DNA of 64,000 bases from Bretschneidera sinensis (GCA_023935145.1 CM043701.1:75809817-75873816); one strand, 5' to 3'; shown: positions 20,351 to 33,192, numbered from the stretch's first letter. The notes: a model not told the origin generated them from the letters alone. Numbers and translations: made by a program.

Positions 20351-23220
20351 GCAAGGCAGCAAGAAGTGGATTCTGGATTTGGGTGCACTTATCACATGTG
20401 CCCTCACAAGGAATAGTTCAAGAATTTCAAGGAGATCAATGATGGAAGGGTTTTCTTGGGGAATGACAATTCTTGCCAAGTGAGGGGAATAGGAGACATC
20501 CAGTTGAGGATGTTTGATGGAGTCACAAGGCTGCTGTGAAATGTGAGGTACCTTCCAGATTTGAAGAGGAATTTGATCTCATTGGGGCAGCTGGATTCTT
20601 TTGGGTATACATGAAAGTAGAGGGAGGAAAGATCAAGGTGACCAAGGGATCTTTGGTAGTGATCAAGACAGCAATAAAAGATGGACTTTATGAGATGATC
20701 GGTGAAACAGAAACCAAGGATCAAGCAGTAAGCTTGATGGCTGAGATGGATAGGGTAGCCCTTTGGCATACTCGCTTGGGACATATGAGCGAAAAGGGCC
20801 TGCAAGTTCTTAATAAGGATGGTCTACTTGGAGGAGACAAAGTAGAGAAATTGGATTTCTGTGAGTGTTGCATTCTTGGGAAGCAACACCGGGTCAGCTT
20901 CAACACCGGAGTACACAAGTCTAAGGACATTCTTGACTACATTCATTCGGACCTTTGGAGACCAGCAAGAACACCAACACAGGGAGGTAATTTTACTTTC
21001 TGCCTTTAATTGATGATTATTCAATAAAAGTGTGGGTTTATTTGCTTAGAAATAAATCAGATGCATTAAATAAATTTGTTGTGTGGAAAAAGTTGCTAGA
21101 GACTCAAACAGGTAGGGTAGTTAAGGCTTTACGAACCGATAATGGCTTAGAATTTTGTAATAAAGATTTTGATAAATTCTGTGAATTAAATGGCATTCTA
21201 AGGCATAGAACGGTTGTAAAAATATCTCAGCAAAATGGAGTTGCTGAGAGGATGAATAGAACCCTTATAGAAAAGGTTAGGTGCATGTTAATAGGATCCG
21301 GTTTACCAAAATATTTTTAGGGAGAAGCTGTGGCTACTGCTGCATAATTGGTAAATAGATCACTCTTTAGAGCTTTAGAGCTCAAGACTCCTATGGAGAT
21401 GTGGAGTGGGAAACCCCTTGACTTAAGCAACCTTAGGACTTTTGGGTTTGTTGCATATGCACATCAAAAGGATGATAAACTTAGCCCAAGGTCTAGAAAA
21501 TGTGTATTTCTAGGATATGGTGATGCGGTTAAGGGATATAGGTTGTGGTCCTTAGAAAAGAAAGGCATGAAACTCATAATAAGTAGGGATGTTATTTTTA
21601 ATGAATTATTATTTCCCTACTTGAGAAAACTAACCCTGTAGGGGCTAGTGAGCAAACCAGTCCAGAATTTGTGGAGCATTGTATCAAGGAGAATTCGGTT
21701 CAGGTAGAGCAATGGAGGCAAGAGGGTTCAGACCAGGTAGAGCCCATTAATGAAGGCCATGCTCAGGGCACTAAAGGGGATGCTGAACTAGAAGAGGTTG
21801 ATGCAGCAAGTCAGAATGACTACCAGCTCACAAGGGACCGGGAAAGGAGGATTGTTAGACCATCTTTGAGATATAGGTTTGCGGATGCTAATGTAGCAGC
21901 TCCTTGGATAGAAGGAGAGATTGAACCAGAAACTTACACGGATGCCATGGAGTGTAAGGATTCGTCAAAGTGGCAACTGGCTATGGAGGAAGAAATGGAT
22001 TCTTTGATGAACAACAACTTTTGGGAGTTGGTGCCCAAACTAGAAAAACAGAGAGTAGTGGATTGTAGATGGATCTACAAGATCAAATAAGGGAATACTC
22101 CAGGGGATGAAGTCCGATATAAAGCTAGGATGGTGGCAAAGGGGTTCACACAAAAAGAAGGCATAGATTTCACCGAAATTTTCTCACCGGTTGTGAAGTA
22201 CAAGATGATACAGGATAGTGTTAGCATTGGTGGTCCAATTTGATTGGGAAATCGAGCAAATGGAGGTGAAGACAGTGTTCTTACATGGAGAGCTCGATGA
22301 GACCATTTACATGAGGCAACCCGAAGGCTACGAGGAAGGAAGGTAGGGAGAGTTAGTGTGCAAATTGAAGAAATCTCTTTATGGCCTGAAGTAATCACCT
22401 CGGCAATGGAATAAGAGGTTTGATTCCTTTGTAATCAGCTAGGGTTTCATGAGGAGCTACTATGATTTGTGCTTGTACTACAAGGGGCAGAAGGTTGAGG
22501 AAGTGGTGATCATCCTCATCTATGTTGATGATATGTTGCTGGTTGGGAGCAGCATGGAGAGGATAAAGAAATTGAAGGCTCAACTCAGTGAGGAGTTTGA
22601 GATGAAGGATCTTGGTCATGCATAGAAGATCCTTAGGATGTGTATCATCCGAGAAAGGGAGAGAAACAGATTGAAGATCTCTCAAACTTCCTACATAGAG
22701 AAGATGATATCTAAGTTCTTTATGGAAGATAGCAAACCAGTGAAGGTTCCCCTTGCTGGTCATTTCAAGTTCTCCAGCGATCAATGTCTGAGATCGGAGG
22801 CGGAGAATAAGGAAATGGAAAAATTCCTTTATTCTAGTGCTGTTGGTTCTGTTATATTCACCATGGTAAGCACTAGACCTGATATTGCTCATGCAATAAG
22901 TGTTCTCAGCAGGTTTATGAGTAATCCCAGAAAGAAGCATTTGTTTGGGATGAAGTGGTTGCTGAGGTACTTGAAGGGAAGCCCAGAAGTAGGGCTGGTT
23001 TATGAGAAGAGGGGTAAGTCCATCTGCCTTGAGGGTTTTTTGGATTTGAAATATGGAGCAGACCGGGATAAAAGGAGAACGATTACCTCCTAATTCTTTA
23101 ACTTAAACAGATGTTGTGTAAGTTGGAAGGCTTAGTTGTAGTCGGTGGTAGCACTTTCAACAACTGAGGCTGAGTACATAGCGACAACGGAAGCTATTAA
23201 GGAAGCTATATGGTGCACCT
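20351..23220 (+). pseudogene. B1 pol (protease, integrase, reverse transcriptase, RNase H part)
   Basis: Pieces in different frames give the protease start WILDLG (normally LDSG), the pre-integrase zinc motif with LWHTRLGHMSEKGL and CECCILGKQHRVSF (20750-20910), the integrase core with LRTDNGLEF and NGVAERMNRTL (21130-21270), and KPLDLSNLRTFGF. Reverse transcriptase follows with KWQLAMEEEMDSL, KSLYGLK and YVDDMLLVG (21965-22550), then TRPDIAHAISVLSRFMSNP. RNase H is seen as STTEAEYIATTEAIKEAIW near 23155-23210, then coding sequence stops. At least eight stops and shifts are visible. Confidence 0.88.
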
Positions 23221-23239
23221 TGGAGCAAGGTTTAAACAT

Positions 23240-24158
23240 GGTTTAAACAAGGTTAATGTCTAAACCAAGGTTGGAAGAATAAATTTCAGCATGTTAAAGA
23301 AGTGCACACAAGTGTGCGCGACACCTTGGAGAAAGGAAAAGGTAGGCACACTAGTGTGTGCGCCTAAGCACACAAGCTGGAAAATATGTGCATCAGGTCT
23401 GGCCATGGCCCAACTTTGTCCAAGCCGCAATGCACAACATGGAGGAATGCGGGAGGAAGGCCAGGCCGCGGTGCACCCAACCTCAGGCCGTGGCTCACAG
23501 AGTGGCAGCAAGTGTGCCCTGTTTCAGGCCACACCTTGAAGGCACACCTAGTCCATTTGATTCAACCTTTGTTAAGTGTATGGATACATGTCCAAAATGC
23601 ATAGGATCACTGAGGATTGATCAAGGGCCATGGTTGAGTGGTCATCAAGATCTAAGGGTGGAGATTGACTCTCAAGATTGGACAAGAAGTTGGTGCACTA
23701 TATAAAAGGGTCACCTAGCTTTATTCTCATTAACATTGTGACATAATTTGAGATCAATTGTAAAGAGTGATAGACTTAAAAGAGAGAATTGTGTGAGAGT
23801 GCAAAGACACAAAACACAAGAGGGACTCATTGTAGGGAGGTTGGTTGTAAAGAGAGAGTAGTATAGATTTGATAGAGAGCATTGTAATAGTTCTTATCAT
23901 CTTCTTTCTTCTCTTCTTGGTTTCTTCAAGAACTTGAGGTTTCTTGAAGAGGGTTGCTGGATTGTAAAGAATCATTGATTTAGTGTAGAGAGTTTAGAGG
24001 AACTCACGGGGACGTAGGCTATTGCCAAACCTCGATAACAATTACTTGTCTTCTTTTCTTTCTTGCTTTGGTTACTATATCTTTTCTTTTCAAGTCATTC
24101 TAGACTTGGTTGTTTGGAAGATCACCACCTGGGCATCTTGTCAAGGTGATTTCCAACA
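23240..24158 (+). repeat. 3' LTR of B1 (about 919 bp, start truncated)
   Basis: It matches the 5' LTR from its base 18 (GGTTTAAACAAGG) to the end TTCCAACA. Upstream, RNase H coding sequence reads into CACCTTGGAGCAAGG, a string also present inside the LTR (18430-18444). This suggests a deletion joined coding sequence to the LTR at a short shared sequence. Confidence 0.82.
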
Positions 24159-24163
24159 AATGG

Positions 24164-24260
24164 TATTCTTACTCTTTCTTTGCTTTGCCTATTTAATTGT
24201 TTTGGTTGTGTTTTTTGCCTAAATTTTGAGGAGGTGGATTTTAGAATTAAAATCCCAACA
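24164..24260 (+). repeat. Left LTR of element A, last part
   Basis: It resumes after B1 with TATTCTTACTCTTTC and ends AATCCCAACA. It matches 41883-41973 of the right LTR (GTTTTGCTTATTTAATTATT, GTTTTTGCCTAAATTTT). Confidence 0.78.
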
Positions 24261-24262
24261 AG

Positions 24263-24274
24263 TGGTATTAGAGC
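24263..24274 (+). other. Primer binding site of element A
   Basis: TGGTATTAGAGC lies two bases after the LTR end at 24260. It differs by one base from the initiator methionine tRNA primer site seen in the other Copia elements here. Confidence 0.75.
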
Positions 24275-24667
24275 TATGGTTCCAATGGCAAAAATATAAA
24301 AGTAGGCATAATTAATATTGAGCTATTTGATGAATTGAAGATGGAAGAAGGTGTGTTGACAGAGATGAAATACTTGCAACCAGAAGTATATGACATAGTC
24401 ACGATGTTAATGGTGGGAAAAGAAGTTTGGATGGATAGGGAGGTTCCCATAGTACCTCTAGAGAGAGATAAGTTGAAAAGGCCAAGTATATTCGAGGTTG
24501 AAGAATTGTTTGTGATTATATCAAGAGAAGAGCCAAACAAATTGGGGGAGTAGAGCACTTCAAGGAAGGTGGAGGAAAGATCAAGATCTAAGTCTATAGA
24601 TTTTTCAAATAAGGAGTGCATCTAAAATAGGGAAGAGTAACACACATAATTGCAAAGCAATGCCACG
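24275..24667 (+). other. Element A internal region, left piece, unassigned
   Basis: The plus strand has a frame of about 72 residues from ATG 24335. It contains MEEGVLTEMKYLQPEVYD and DREVPIVPLERDKLKRPS and ends at a stop at 24551-24553. I recognise no domain. It is acidic and could be a relic gag, a captured host exon or chance. Element C interrupts it at ATGAA (24668-24672). Confidence 0.5.
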
Positions 24668-24672
24668 ATGAA

Positions 24673-26762
24673 TGTAATACCCGTATTCATAAAGAAAGTG
24701 TAAAGTAGTAATTTAATAAATATGACCCGAAATGAAAATAATATATTTACGAAGGATTTAGTATTGAATAAAATAATTCTTTTGAAAAATAAAAATTTTA
24801 GGACGTGGACGTCATTAAAAGAAAAGAAAAAAAATTCAGCTGGACTTCCAGATGACGTCCAGAAGAAGAAAAAAAATAATTAATTAAAAAAAGGAAAAAA
24901 AAAGACCCAAAGGTCAAAAAAACGTGGGCAGTAGGTATTACACCTGCTGCCAATTTAAGTGAGGCATTTATAATGCCTCACCCGTCTCCAAATCGTGGAG
25001 GACTTTGGGAGTGTGAGACAGCTTTTTGACTGCCTAATTTTTCAAAGAAAATTTGCTATATATATGTAGAATGGGCACATGCAGTTTACGCAAATAGATT
25101 TCATATAGTTTTCTATCAGATTTCATTTAGTTTTCTATCAAAATTCTCTATTTCCTTAAACACTTGGGGATCCAAAGAAAATTCGAAAGAGCAAAATTTT
25201 GAAGAGGTTTACTATGGAATTTCATAGAGAATCAGGAATAACTATCAGAAAAGCAGAAGGTAATAGTATAGTGTTTATTTTTGAATCTTTAGCATTCATG
25301 AAATTTTCCCATTTTCAAAGTGAGAATTTTCAAAGGGTGTGGTTTATAGAGAAATGAAGAAATAATTAGAAATTGAATACAAATATTTTTTCAGGTGTTG
25401 GCAGTCAACAATCAGGAGAAGTTTCGGAGAAGAACGAGAAAGATAAGGAGGTGATCCACGAGTAGCTCTAAATACTACGTGGTGAGTTAAATTTACTTTA
25501 AGTAGTCTAAATAAAAGTCAATTATTTAGTAATAATACTAAAATAAATTATTAGCTTATTGTTTTGTGTTAGATAAAGATATGGTTGATAGATATGATAT
25601 GAATATTAGACACGTAGAAAAATTATTATGTGAGAAGGAATATTTTTAGAATAATTAGTTAATTTAATAATGATGGTGATAATTAAATTCTTGACGAGTT
25701 TTGGTTGATATTTTGATACAAAATTTGAGGAGATGAATTTTAGTGAGTCTTGACAAACTTTGATGGATGATTTGAGGTGATTTGGGATGAGAGAAATTCA
25801 GTAGAAAATTTTTATTATATAAATTTGAGAATAATCAAGATAGTTACTTTAAGTGTTTTGAATTTATGTTGTTTTTATATTACTGTTCAGATGCATATTT
25901 TTATCGTTGTTCATGTGCATATACATTTAATAATATAACCGAAAAGAACCGAAAAGGGGCCAGTCTAATGGAACAACCGTGACAGCCAGTATATGCTGGA
26001 AATAAAAGGGACACCGTGACAGCCTGTATATGCTGGAAATAAATTCCGTGACAGTAGGGATAAGCTGTAAAGAACCAGGAAGGGGTCGGTCTAAGATAAT
26101 AATAACCTGTCGACAGGTGGGAAGATGTTTCCATCATATGCATTCATGCATTGCATCTGTTTTAATTATTTATTGCATTTATTGAATTGCTGATGGGTGG
26201 TATATATTCTTGTGAAAGTAATTATGGATGGATGAGTCTCCCAGGAAGAGATAGTTGCAGTGAGAAAAAGAGAAAAAAACATAGAAATATGATAATATGG
26301 TGATTATTTAAATATTGAACATTCTGTTATTATCCAGTTATAGGAGAAATAAATATTAAATATTTTAGGGCTATTTAGGAAATTAGAATACTTTTAGTAA
26401 ATTTAATTCATTGAGCTTGTGAAGCTCATCCCTCATTGTACAATGATTTCAGGCAACAGACAGGACAAGTAGTCTGGTGGGTCAGAAGTCAGAATGATTC
26501 GTTTTCTGTAAGCCACGTACCTGTCAATATCCTCAAACTAGGGAGAAAAAAAATTAAATATTTGTAAATATTCATGCATATTTCATTGTATATTATTTGT
26601 AAGTAAATATTAGATTTATATACATCCCCTGTTGGGGATTGAGGATTTAAAATAAAAATTTCTATTAGTACTATTTTATTGTTGCATATATGTGTCGTGC
26701 TGGGATTCTCAAAACGTGATGACACGATCTCCGGGGTGGCCAAGCCGGGATGGGTCGTTACA
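24673..26762 (+). repeat. 5' LTR of C (2090 bp)
   Basis: It begins TGTAATACCCGTATTC and ends GGGTCGTTACA. It has internal near-repeats, for example CCGTGACAGCC...TATATGCTGGAAATAAA at about 25976-26043. Open frames over it are not genes. Confidence 0.9.
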
Positions 26763-26766
26763 ATTT

Positions 26767-26778
26767 TGGTATCAGAAC
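26767..26778 (+). other. Primer binding site of C
   Basis: TGGTATCAGAAC lies four bases after the LTR end and resembles the methionine tRNA site with one change. Confidence 0.8.
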
Positions 26779-26850
26779 ATTAGGTTTTAAAATTCTGTAG
26801 ACTGCATGAGAACTTAAAAAGTGGAAGATCTAAATAAATTATATTCTTAA

Positions 26851-28194
26851 ATGCAGAGTCTGAGGATGACACGTGGTCGTGTGAGAGATAGAGGTAGAGC
26901 TCTAAATCAGAGGGGGTGTGGTAGACCCCCAAGTTTTAGGAGGATTGAAGTAGAGGAGGAAGTTGAGTCTGTAATTCCCGCAAGGGAACATGTTGATAGT
27001 GCAGCTAATACCAGTAGAGCTGGGAGAGTATTTGAGGGTAGGAATGATGAATTGAGAGAAGCCCTTAATCATGCTATAGAAAGGATGAATGCAGCTAAAG
27101 AAATGGCTGATAATTTACAGAGAAGATTAGAGGAAAGGGATAGAAGAGAATCGGATGTGGTAAGGCAAGAGGTTCCTGAGGGAGGGGTATTTAGAAATGA
27201 GATGCAAGGGGATTGTTTTGTGAGGTTTCTTAAGTTTAAACCTCAGTCTTTTAGAGGATTAGCAAATCTGGTGGAAGCTGAGCAATGGATTAGGCACGTG
27301 GAGAAATATTTTGAGGTTTTACCGGTGTCAGATAGACAGAAGGTGGCTTTTGCTTCCTTTATACTTGAAGGTGAGGCTTCTCAATGGTGAGAGGATATTT
27401 TACCCAGGGTGAGCACACAGGTAGATCAGCCTTTGACTTGGAATAAGTTTAAGGATGAGTTTTTTGCTAAGTATTTCCCAGATACCTTTCGGGCACAACA
27501 AGAAAGGGATTTTATTCATCTAAGACAGGGAAATTTATCGGTGATTGAATATGATAGTAAATTCATAGCTTTGTTAAGGTTTTTACTGGAGTTAGTAAAT
27601 AAAAAGGAGAGAAGTTGTAAGAGATTTTTAGACAGATTACACTATGATATTCGGACTAAACTCTCTTACATGAGCATAAGAGATTATGCTGTACTGGTGG
27701 ATAAAGCATTACAGATTGAGAAAAATTAGATAGAGTTGAGAGGTAGGAGAGATTGGCTGAAGAGGTCTAGATTTGATGGACCTAGAGGAGGTAGTAATAT
27801 GGGTGTACAGGGTGAGAGACTACCCCAAAAAGGGGGTTCCTTATCACAAGGAACTATAGTGCAGAGTCTGAGGCAAGTAAAATATGTTGCTTCGGTAGCT
27901 CAGAGTAATACTGGTGGGTCACCTAGATTTGGGAGGCAGACTATGGGAAGTAGGAGTTATAGTAGAGGACTAAGTGTGCCACCAAGGGGAAGGGGTAACC
28001 GGATGTTTAATCAAGAGGCAAGGGTTTGCTTCAGATGTAATCAGACGGGACATCTAGCTCGAAATTGCCCTATACAAATATGCTTTGTATGTGGTAGGGG
28101 AGGACATATGGCTGTAGATTATCTAGTGGGGAAATCTGCTGACAGAAGTGTTGGAAGTATTGGGGGAAGATCGGTGGAGAGGGTGGTGGATTAG
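26851..28194 (+). pseudogene. C gag with two zinc knuckles
   Basis: From ATG 26851 the frame gives a basic N-terminus (MTRGRVRDRGRALNQRG), a coiled-coil-like stretch, then the retrotransposon gag core (FLKFKPQSFRGLANLVEAEQ, FEVLPVSDRQKVAFASFILE, KYFPDTFRAQQERDF). CFRCNQTGHLARNC is a standard zinc knuckle. A second, CFVCGRGGHMAVDY, has lost its last Cys. Stops at 27388-27390 and 27727-27729 are in frame. The full frame is 447 codons. Confidence 0.88.
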
Positions 28195-28280
28195 GGAATA
28201 TACGAGGTAGAGGTCGAGGATCAGTAGCAGAGCAAAGATGTGGCAGCCAGTTTCAGTCCCGAGATAGCAGAGTCTATGCA

Positions 28281-29868
28281 TTGACTCAGCAGGATGCACA
28301 AGCCACTCCTGAGGTTGTTATGGGTATGATATCTATCCTTGGTAGGCCTGCTAGATTATTGATTGATCTAGGTGCAATCAATTCTTTTGCATTTAGTAGT
28401 TATATGAAATCTATTAATGCTAGTGCTAGTCCTTTGATGCATGCTATTGTTGTTGAGGTTCTTACTAGAGATAGAGTTATTATCAGGACAATCTATTGAG
28501 GTTGTGTAATTAATATGGCTGATATAGAATTTGAAGTTGATTTATTGCCTTTAGATATGACAGATTTTGATCTAATTCTGGGGATGAATTGGCTATCTGT
28601 GTATTATGCTTGGGTAGATTGTTTTAGGAAAAATGTGGTGTTTAAAATACCCGGACAGGAGAAGTTTAATTTTCAGGGAGAACGGAAAATACTTGCTAAT
28701 TGTCTTATTTCTTCTTTAACTACTAGTAAATGGTTGATAAATGGTTGTGAGGGGTATTTGGCATATGTAGTGGATTCTAGCAAGGAGAGTAGAAAGTTAG
28801 AAGATATCTTAGTACTAAAAGATTTTCCTGAAGAGTTGATTGGATTACCTCCTAATAGGGAGCTTGAGTTTTCTATTGAGGTGATTCCTGGATCAGCACC
28901 CATATCCATAGCACCCTATAGAATGGCACCAGTTGAATTGAGAGAGTTGAAAGTTCAGCTTTAGGAGTTGCTAGATAAACAGTTTATCAGACCTAGTATG
29001 TCGCCTTGGGGAGCCCCTGTGTTATTTGTCAAGAAGAATGATGGGACTATGAGGTTGTGTATTGATTATAGACAATTGAATAAGATTACCATCAAGAATT
29101 TATATCTTTTGCCTAGGATAGATGATTTATTCGAGCAGGTACAGGGAGCTAGATTGTTTTCTAAGATAGACCTGAGGTCGGGCTATCATCAATTGAGGAT
29201 AAAAGAGGGGGACGTGCCTAAAACTGCTTTTAGGACATGATATGGCCCTTATGAGTTCTTAGTGATGCCTTTTGGGTTGACCAATGCTCCTGCAGCATTT
29301 GTGGACCTTATGAATCGGGTGTTTAAACCATTCTTGGACAGATTTGTAATTGTGTTTATTGATGATATTTTGGTATATTCCAAGAATGAAGAGGAGCATA
29401 TGCAACATTTGGAGATAGTGTTAGAGATTCTAAGGAAAGAGAAATTATATGCGAAGTCCTCTAAATATGAGTTTTGGTTGAACGAGATATCTTTCTTGGG
29501 GCATGTTGTGTCGGGAGAGGGGATAGTAGTTGACCCACAAAAAGTAGAAGCAGTGTTGAATTGGGAAAGACCCACAAGTGTAACTGAAATTAGAAGCTTT
29601 TTGGGGTTGGTTGGTTATTATAGGAGATTTATCCAAAATTTTTCTATGATTGCTAGACCTTTGACTAAATTGACCAGGAAGGATGTGAAGTTTAGGTGGT
29701 CAGAGGAATGTGAGAGAAGTTTCCAACTGTTGAAAGAAAAACTGACTACTGTCCCAGTATTAGTGCTTCCTTCTGGTGATGAAGGATTTGTGGTTTATAG
29801 TGATGCGTCACATCAGGGGTTGGGATGTGTGTTGATGCAACATTGGAGAGTTATAGCTTATTCATCTA
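28281..29868 (+). pseudogene. C protease and reverse transcriptase
   Basis: One frame continues to the solo-LTR insertion with three stops (28497, 28962, 29238). The protease has RLLIDLGAINSF, where the catalytic DTG/DSG has become DLG. It then shows DFDLILGMNWLS. Reverse transcriptase runs from GSAPISIAPYRMAP through [11 protein letters not shown] and [12 protein letters not shown] to the catalytic FIDDILVYS (about 29356-29382) and [11 protein letters not shown]. RNase H starts with [16 protein letters not shown] and is cut at 29868. Confidence 0.9.
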
Positions 29869-31381
29869 TGTTGACCCTGAATGATTTTGATAGTGACAAA
29901 AATCTTAATTAAGCATTAATGAATATTGCTTAAGTAATACAGATTGTTAATAGTGCTTATACATCAAAGGAGATCAAGATTGTAGAAATTGGTGAATCAA
30001 AGTTGATGATCTCAAAAGTCAATAAGCTCTCCAAAAGATCAAATTCAAGGAGAATAATTTAAATGCAACTTCAAAGGCAATAGGGATAAATTATAGGTTT
30101 GAATCATAAGATACTCTTTGTAAGCATTTCAATTGTTATGAGCTAATTATATTTGCATTGCATTTTATTATATAGTCTTAATTAATTGAAGATATAAAAT
30201 CTCCACGTGATTTTATTAAATGCAAATAAATTATTTGGGCTCAATACTTAACATTCTCTAATTGAACTTAAGAAGAATTTATGTTGACATAGAAAATTAC
30301 TTGAGCATTTATAATATATCATTCTTCATATATATTGCACACACATTATGCTTAAATTTGTAATATGTTTTGTCATCATCAAAAATGCCTTAATCAAGAA
30401 ATTGATTAAATTAATTTTGATGATAACAAAACACTTTTGAAGTGTTTAACTCGTGTGTTTAATGTGCAAGAAAGTTTGATTCAATTAGGAGATTTTTTAG
30501 AACTCAAAAATCCAAAAAAAAATAAAGAGATATGAAGAAAATTGATGCTGAAAACACTGTTTATGCTGAAAACACTGTAGCTGCGCTCAAATAGTGACCC
30601 AGTCGACCTGGTGAATAGTACCAATCGACTGGTAAAATGGGCAAAAGGTTCCCAGTCGATTGGTAACACTATAGCAGCAAAAATGTGATTTTTAAAGAGG
30701 ATCCAGTCGACTGGTAGTTCAAAAATATGACCGTTGGGACTCGAAATCTGAGATTTTAAAGGCACAATCAATTCAAATTAAAGTCTAATGGCCATATTAA
30801 TTGATGGCTATATAAACCCACTCAATTCAGCATTCAAGAAGAAGGAGAAAACATTCAAAAAAGAGAAGAACACACACAATCAAGTCATTCATTCTTTGAA
30901 ACTCAAAAAAGCTTTGAAATACTCATGTTGAGCCATTCTTCAAGCTTTACTTTGAAAGAGAGACATTATTCAGTTATATAAGCTTTCATTTGCTGTCTCT
31001 CTACCATTTACTTTACAACATTTATTGTAAAGGGATTACTTCCGAAAGGAAGGGGATAGCTTCCGAAAGGAAGGGGATAACTTCCGAGAGGAAGGGATTG
31101 TAAGGTTTGTACAACACCGGTGAAGTTGTATGACTAAATTTCTTAGTGGATTACTTCAAGGAGGTTCCTTGAAGAGAGTGGACGTAGGGTCGGAAGAAAT
31201 CCGATATTGGTGAACCACTATAATCTGAGTTTGCATTCTCTACTCCTAAAACTCTTTATTTACAGCACATTACTTGTTTAATTACTTGTTGCTTATATGT
31301 TTTTATAAACTTGTGTTTATTCCGCGAAAGTTTTTAAAAACCCAATTCACCCCCCCTCTTGAGTTGAAACCTCAGTCTACA
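29869..31381 (+). repeat. SIRE-like Copia solo LTR inside the RNase H region of C (1513 bp)
   Basis: It begins TGTTGACCCTGAATG and ends CCTCAGTCTACA, flanked by perfect ATCTA duplications (29864-29868, 31382-31386). The phrase AACCCAATTCACCCCCCCTC near its end (31339-31358) is characteristic of SIRE/Maximus LTRs. It also has repeated CCAGTCGA(C/T)TGG-type motifs around 30600-30720 and three tandem CTTCCGAAAGGAAGGGGAT-like units at 31038-31097. The coding frame of C is consistent on both sides once one ATCTA is discounted. Confidence 0.88.
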
Positions 31382-31386
31382 ATCTA

Positions 31387-33192
31387 GGCAACTGAAAAAC
31401 CATGAGAGGAATTACTTGACCCATGATTTAGAATTTGCTGTCGTAGTTTTTGCTTTGAAGATTTGGAGACACTATCTATATGGAGCCAAGTGTGAAATTT
31501 TTACTGATCATAAAAGTTTGACGCATTTACCAACCCAGAAGGAGTTGAATTTGAAGAGATGAGGTGGATGGAATTGATTTGTGATTATGACTGTACAATT
31601 CACTATCATCCAGGAAAGGCTAATTGAGTATAAAGACTACAGGGAGATTGGCTGTCATTGGGAGTCATAATACTAGCCTGATGATAGAATTAAGAAGAAT
31701 GAGAATGCAATTGAGTGTCAATGATAAAGGAGTATTAATGGCAAATATGGTGATAAAATCTCCGATTATTGATCGTTTATTTCAGCTGCAAGGTAAAGAT
31801 GAGGGGATAGAGAAAATCAAGCAAGAAGTGTTGAGTGGGAAGTCGACCGAGTTTAGAATTAGAGAAGACGGTATGGTAGTATTGGGGCATAGAGTTTGTG
31901 TTCCTAATGATGTGGAGATTAGAAAGGAGATATTAAGGGAGGCTCATGATTCTGTATACTCCATGCACCCAGGTAATAATAAGATGTACAGGGGATTGAA
32001 ACAGAATTATTGGTAGTTAGGGATGAAGAAGGATGTAGCAGAATACATTGCTAGATTTTTGACTTGTCAGCAGGTAAAGTCTGACAATAGACATCCAGCA
32101 GGTTTATTACAACCTCTTCCAGTACCTGAGTGGCCATGGGAAAATGTGAGTATGGATTTTGTCTCTGGTTTTCCTCGTACCCAGAGAGGGTATGATGTTG
32201 TATGGGTTATAGTGGATAGACTTTTTAAGTCTTCACATTTTTTTCCTATTAAAACTACCTGGAGTCTAGAAAAGCTGGCTGAGTTGTATGTAGCAGAGAT
32301 AGTAAAATTACATGGAGTACCCTTGAGTATCATATCCGATAGAGATTCTAGATTTACCTCTAGATTTTGGAGGGATTTCCAAGAAGCGATGGGTACTCAA
32401 TTACAATTTAGTACATCTTTTCATCCACAAACTGATGGGCAGACGGAAAGAATCATCAGAATACTAGATGATATGCTGAGAGCAAGTGTATTGAGTTTCT
32501 TAGTGAGCTGGGATGCTTATTTGCCTTTGATCGAGTTTGCATATAATAATCAGTATCAAACTAGTATTAGGATGGCACCTTTTGAGGCCTTATATGGTAG
32601 AAGGTGTAGAACTCTAGTATGCTGGGAAGAAGTTGGAGAGAGAAAGATATATGGCCTAGAAATTATAGACTTGACTACTGAGAGGATCAAACTGGTTAGG
32701 GAGAACCTCAGAGCAGCTCAGAACAGACAGAAAAGATATAATAATAAAAGAAGACAACCTCTCGAATTCCAAGTTGGTGATTGGGTATTCTTGAAGATAT
32801 CTCCATGGAAGGGAGTGTTGAGGTTTAAAAAGAAGGGAAAGTTGAGCCCAAGATTTATGTGGCCCTATGAGGTGATTGAGAGAATTGGGCCCATAGCATA
32901 TCGTTTGGATTTGCCTCCAGAATTAAAGCAATTACATAATGTTTTTCATGTGTCTCTACTGAGAAAGTACTTGCACGATGAGTCCCATTGTGTCTCGAAT
33001 CGGGCAATAGAAATTCAGAAAGATTTGACTTTTATGCTAGTACCAGTCAAAATCCTAGATAAAAAGGATCAAGTTTTACGCAATAAAGTCATTTATTCAA
33101 TTCAAGTATTATGTCGGAATAAAAATGTCGAAGAAGTCATGTGGGAACATGAAGCAAGAATGAGAAACGATTTCCCTAAACTCTTTACTTGA
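31387..33192 (+). pseudogene. C RNase H (rest), integrase and chromodomain
   Basis: After the solo LTR, RNase H resumes with [19 protein letters not shown] and [11 protein letters not shown] frameshift near 31560 and a stop near 31625 follow. Integrase has an HHCC-type start (HDSVYSMHPGNNKMYRGLKQ, CQQVKSDNRHPAGLL), interrupted by a stop at 32014-32016. The catalytic core is 32023 onward with SMDFVSGFPRTQRGYD, ISDRDSRFTS and TDGQTERIIRILD. The C-terminus has VFHVSLLRKY and a chromodomain-like end (PVKILDKKDQVLRNKVI to VMWEHEARMRNDFPKLF), which would direct insertion to marked chromatin. Confidence 0.9.

Larger units (their letters stand above)
18328..24158 (+). mobile_element. Ty1/Copia retrotransposon B1, Tork-like, nested in the left LTR of A
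   Basis: It is 5831 bp, with LTRs at 18328-19240 and about 23240-24158, a primer site at 19242, then gag, protease, integrase, reverse transcriptase and part of RNase H. Flanks are AATAG (18323-18327) and AATGG (24159-24163), a duplication with one later change. Order and motifs (GHMSEKGLQVL, YVDDMLLVGS, TRPDIAHA) match the Tnt1/Tork group. Many stops and shifts show it is dead. The RNase H end, polypurine tract and first 17 or so bases of the right LTR are missing. Confidence 0.9.
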
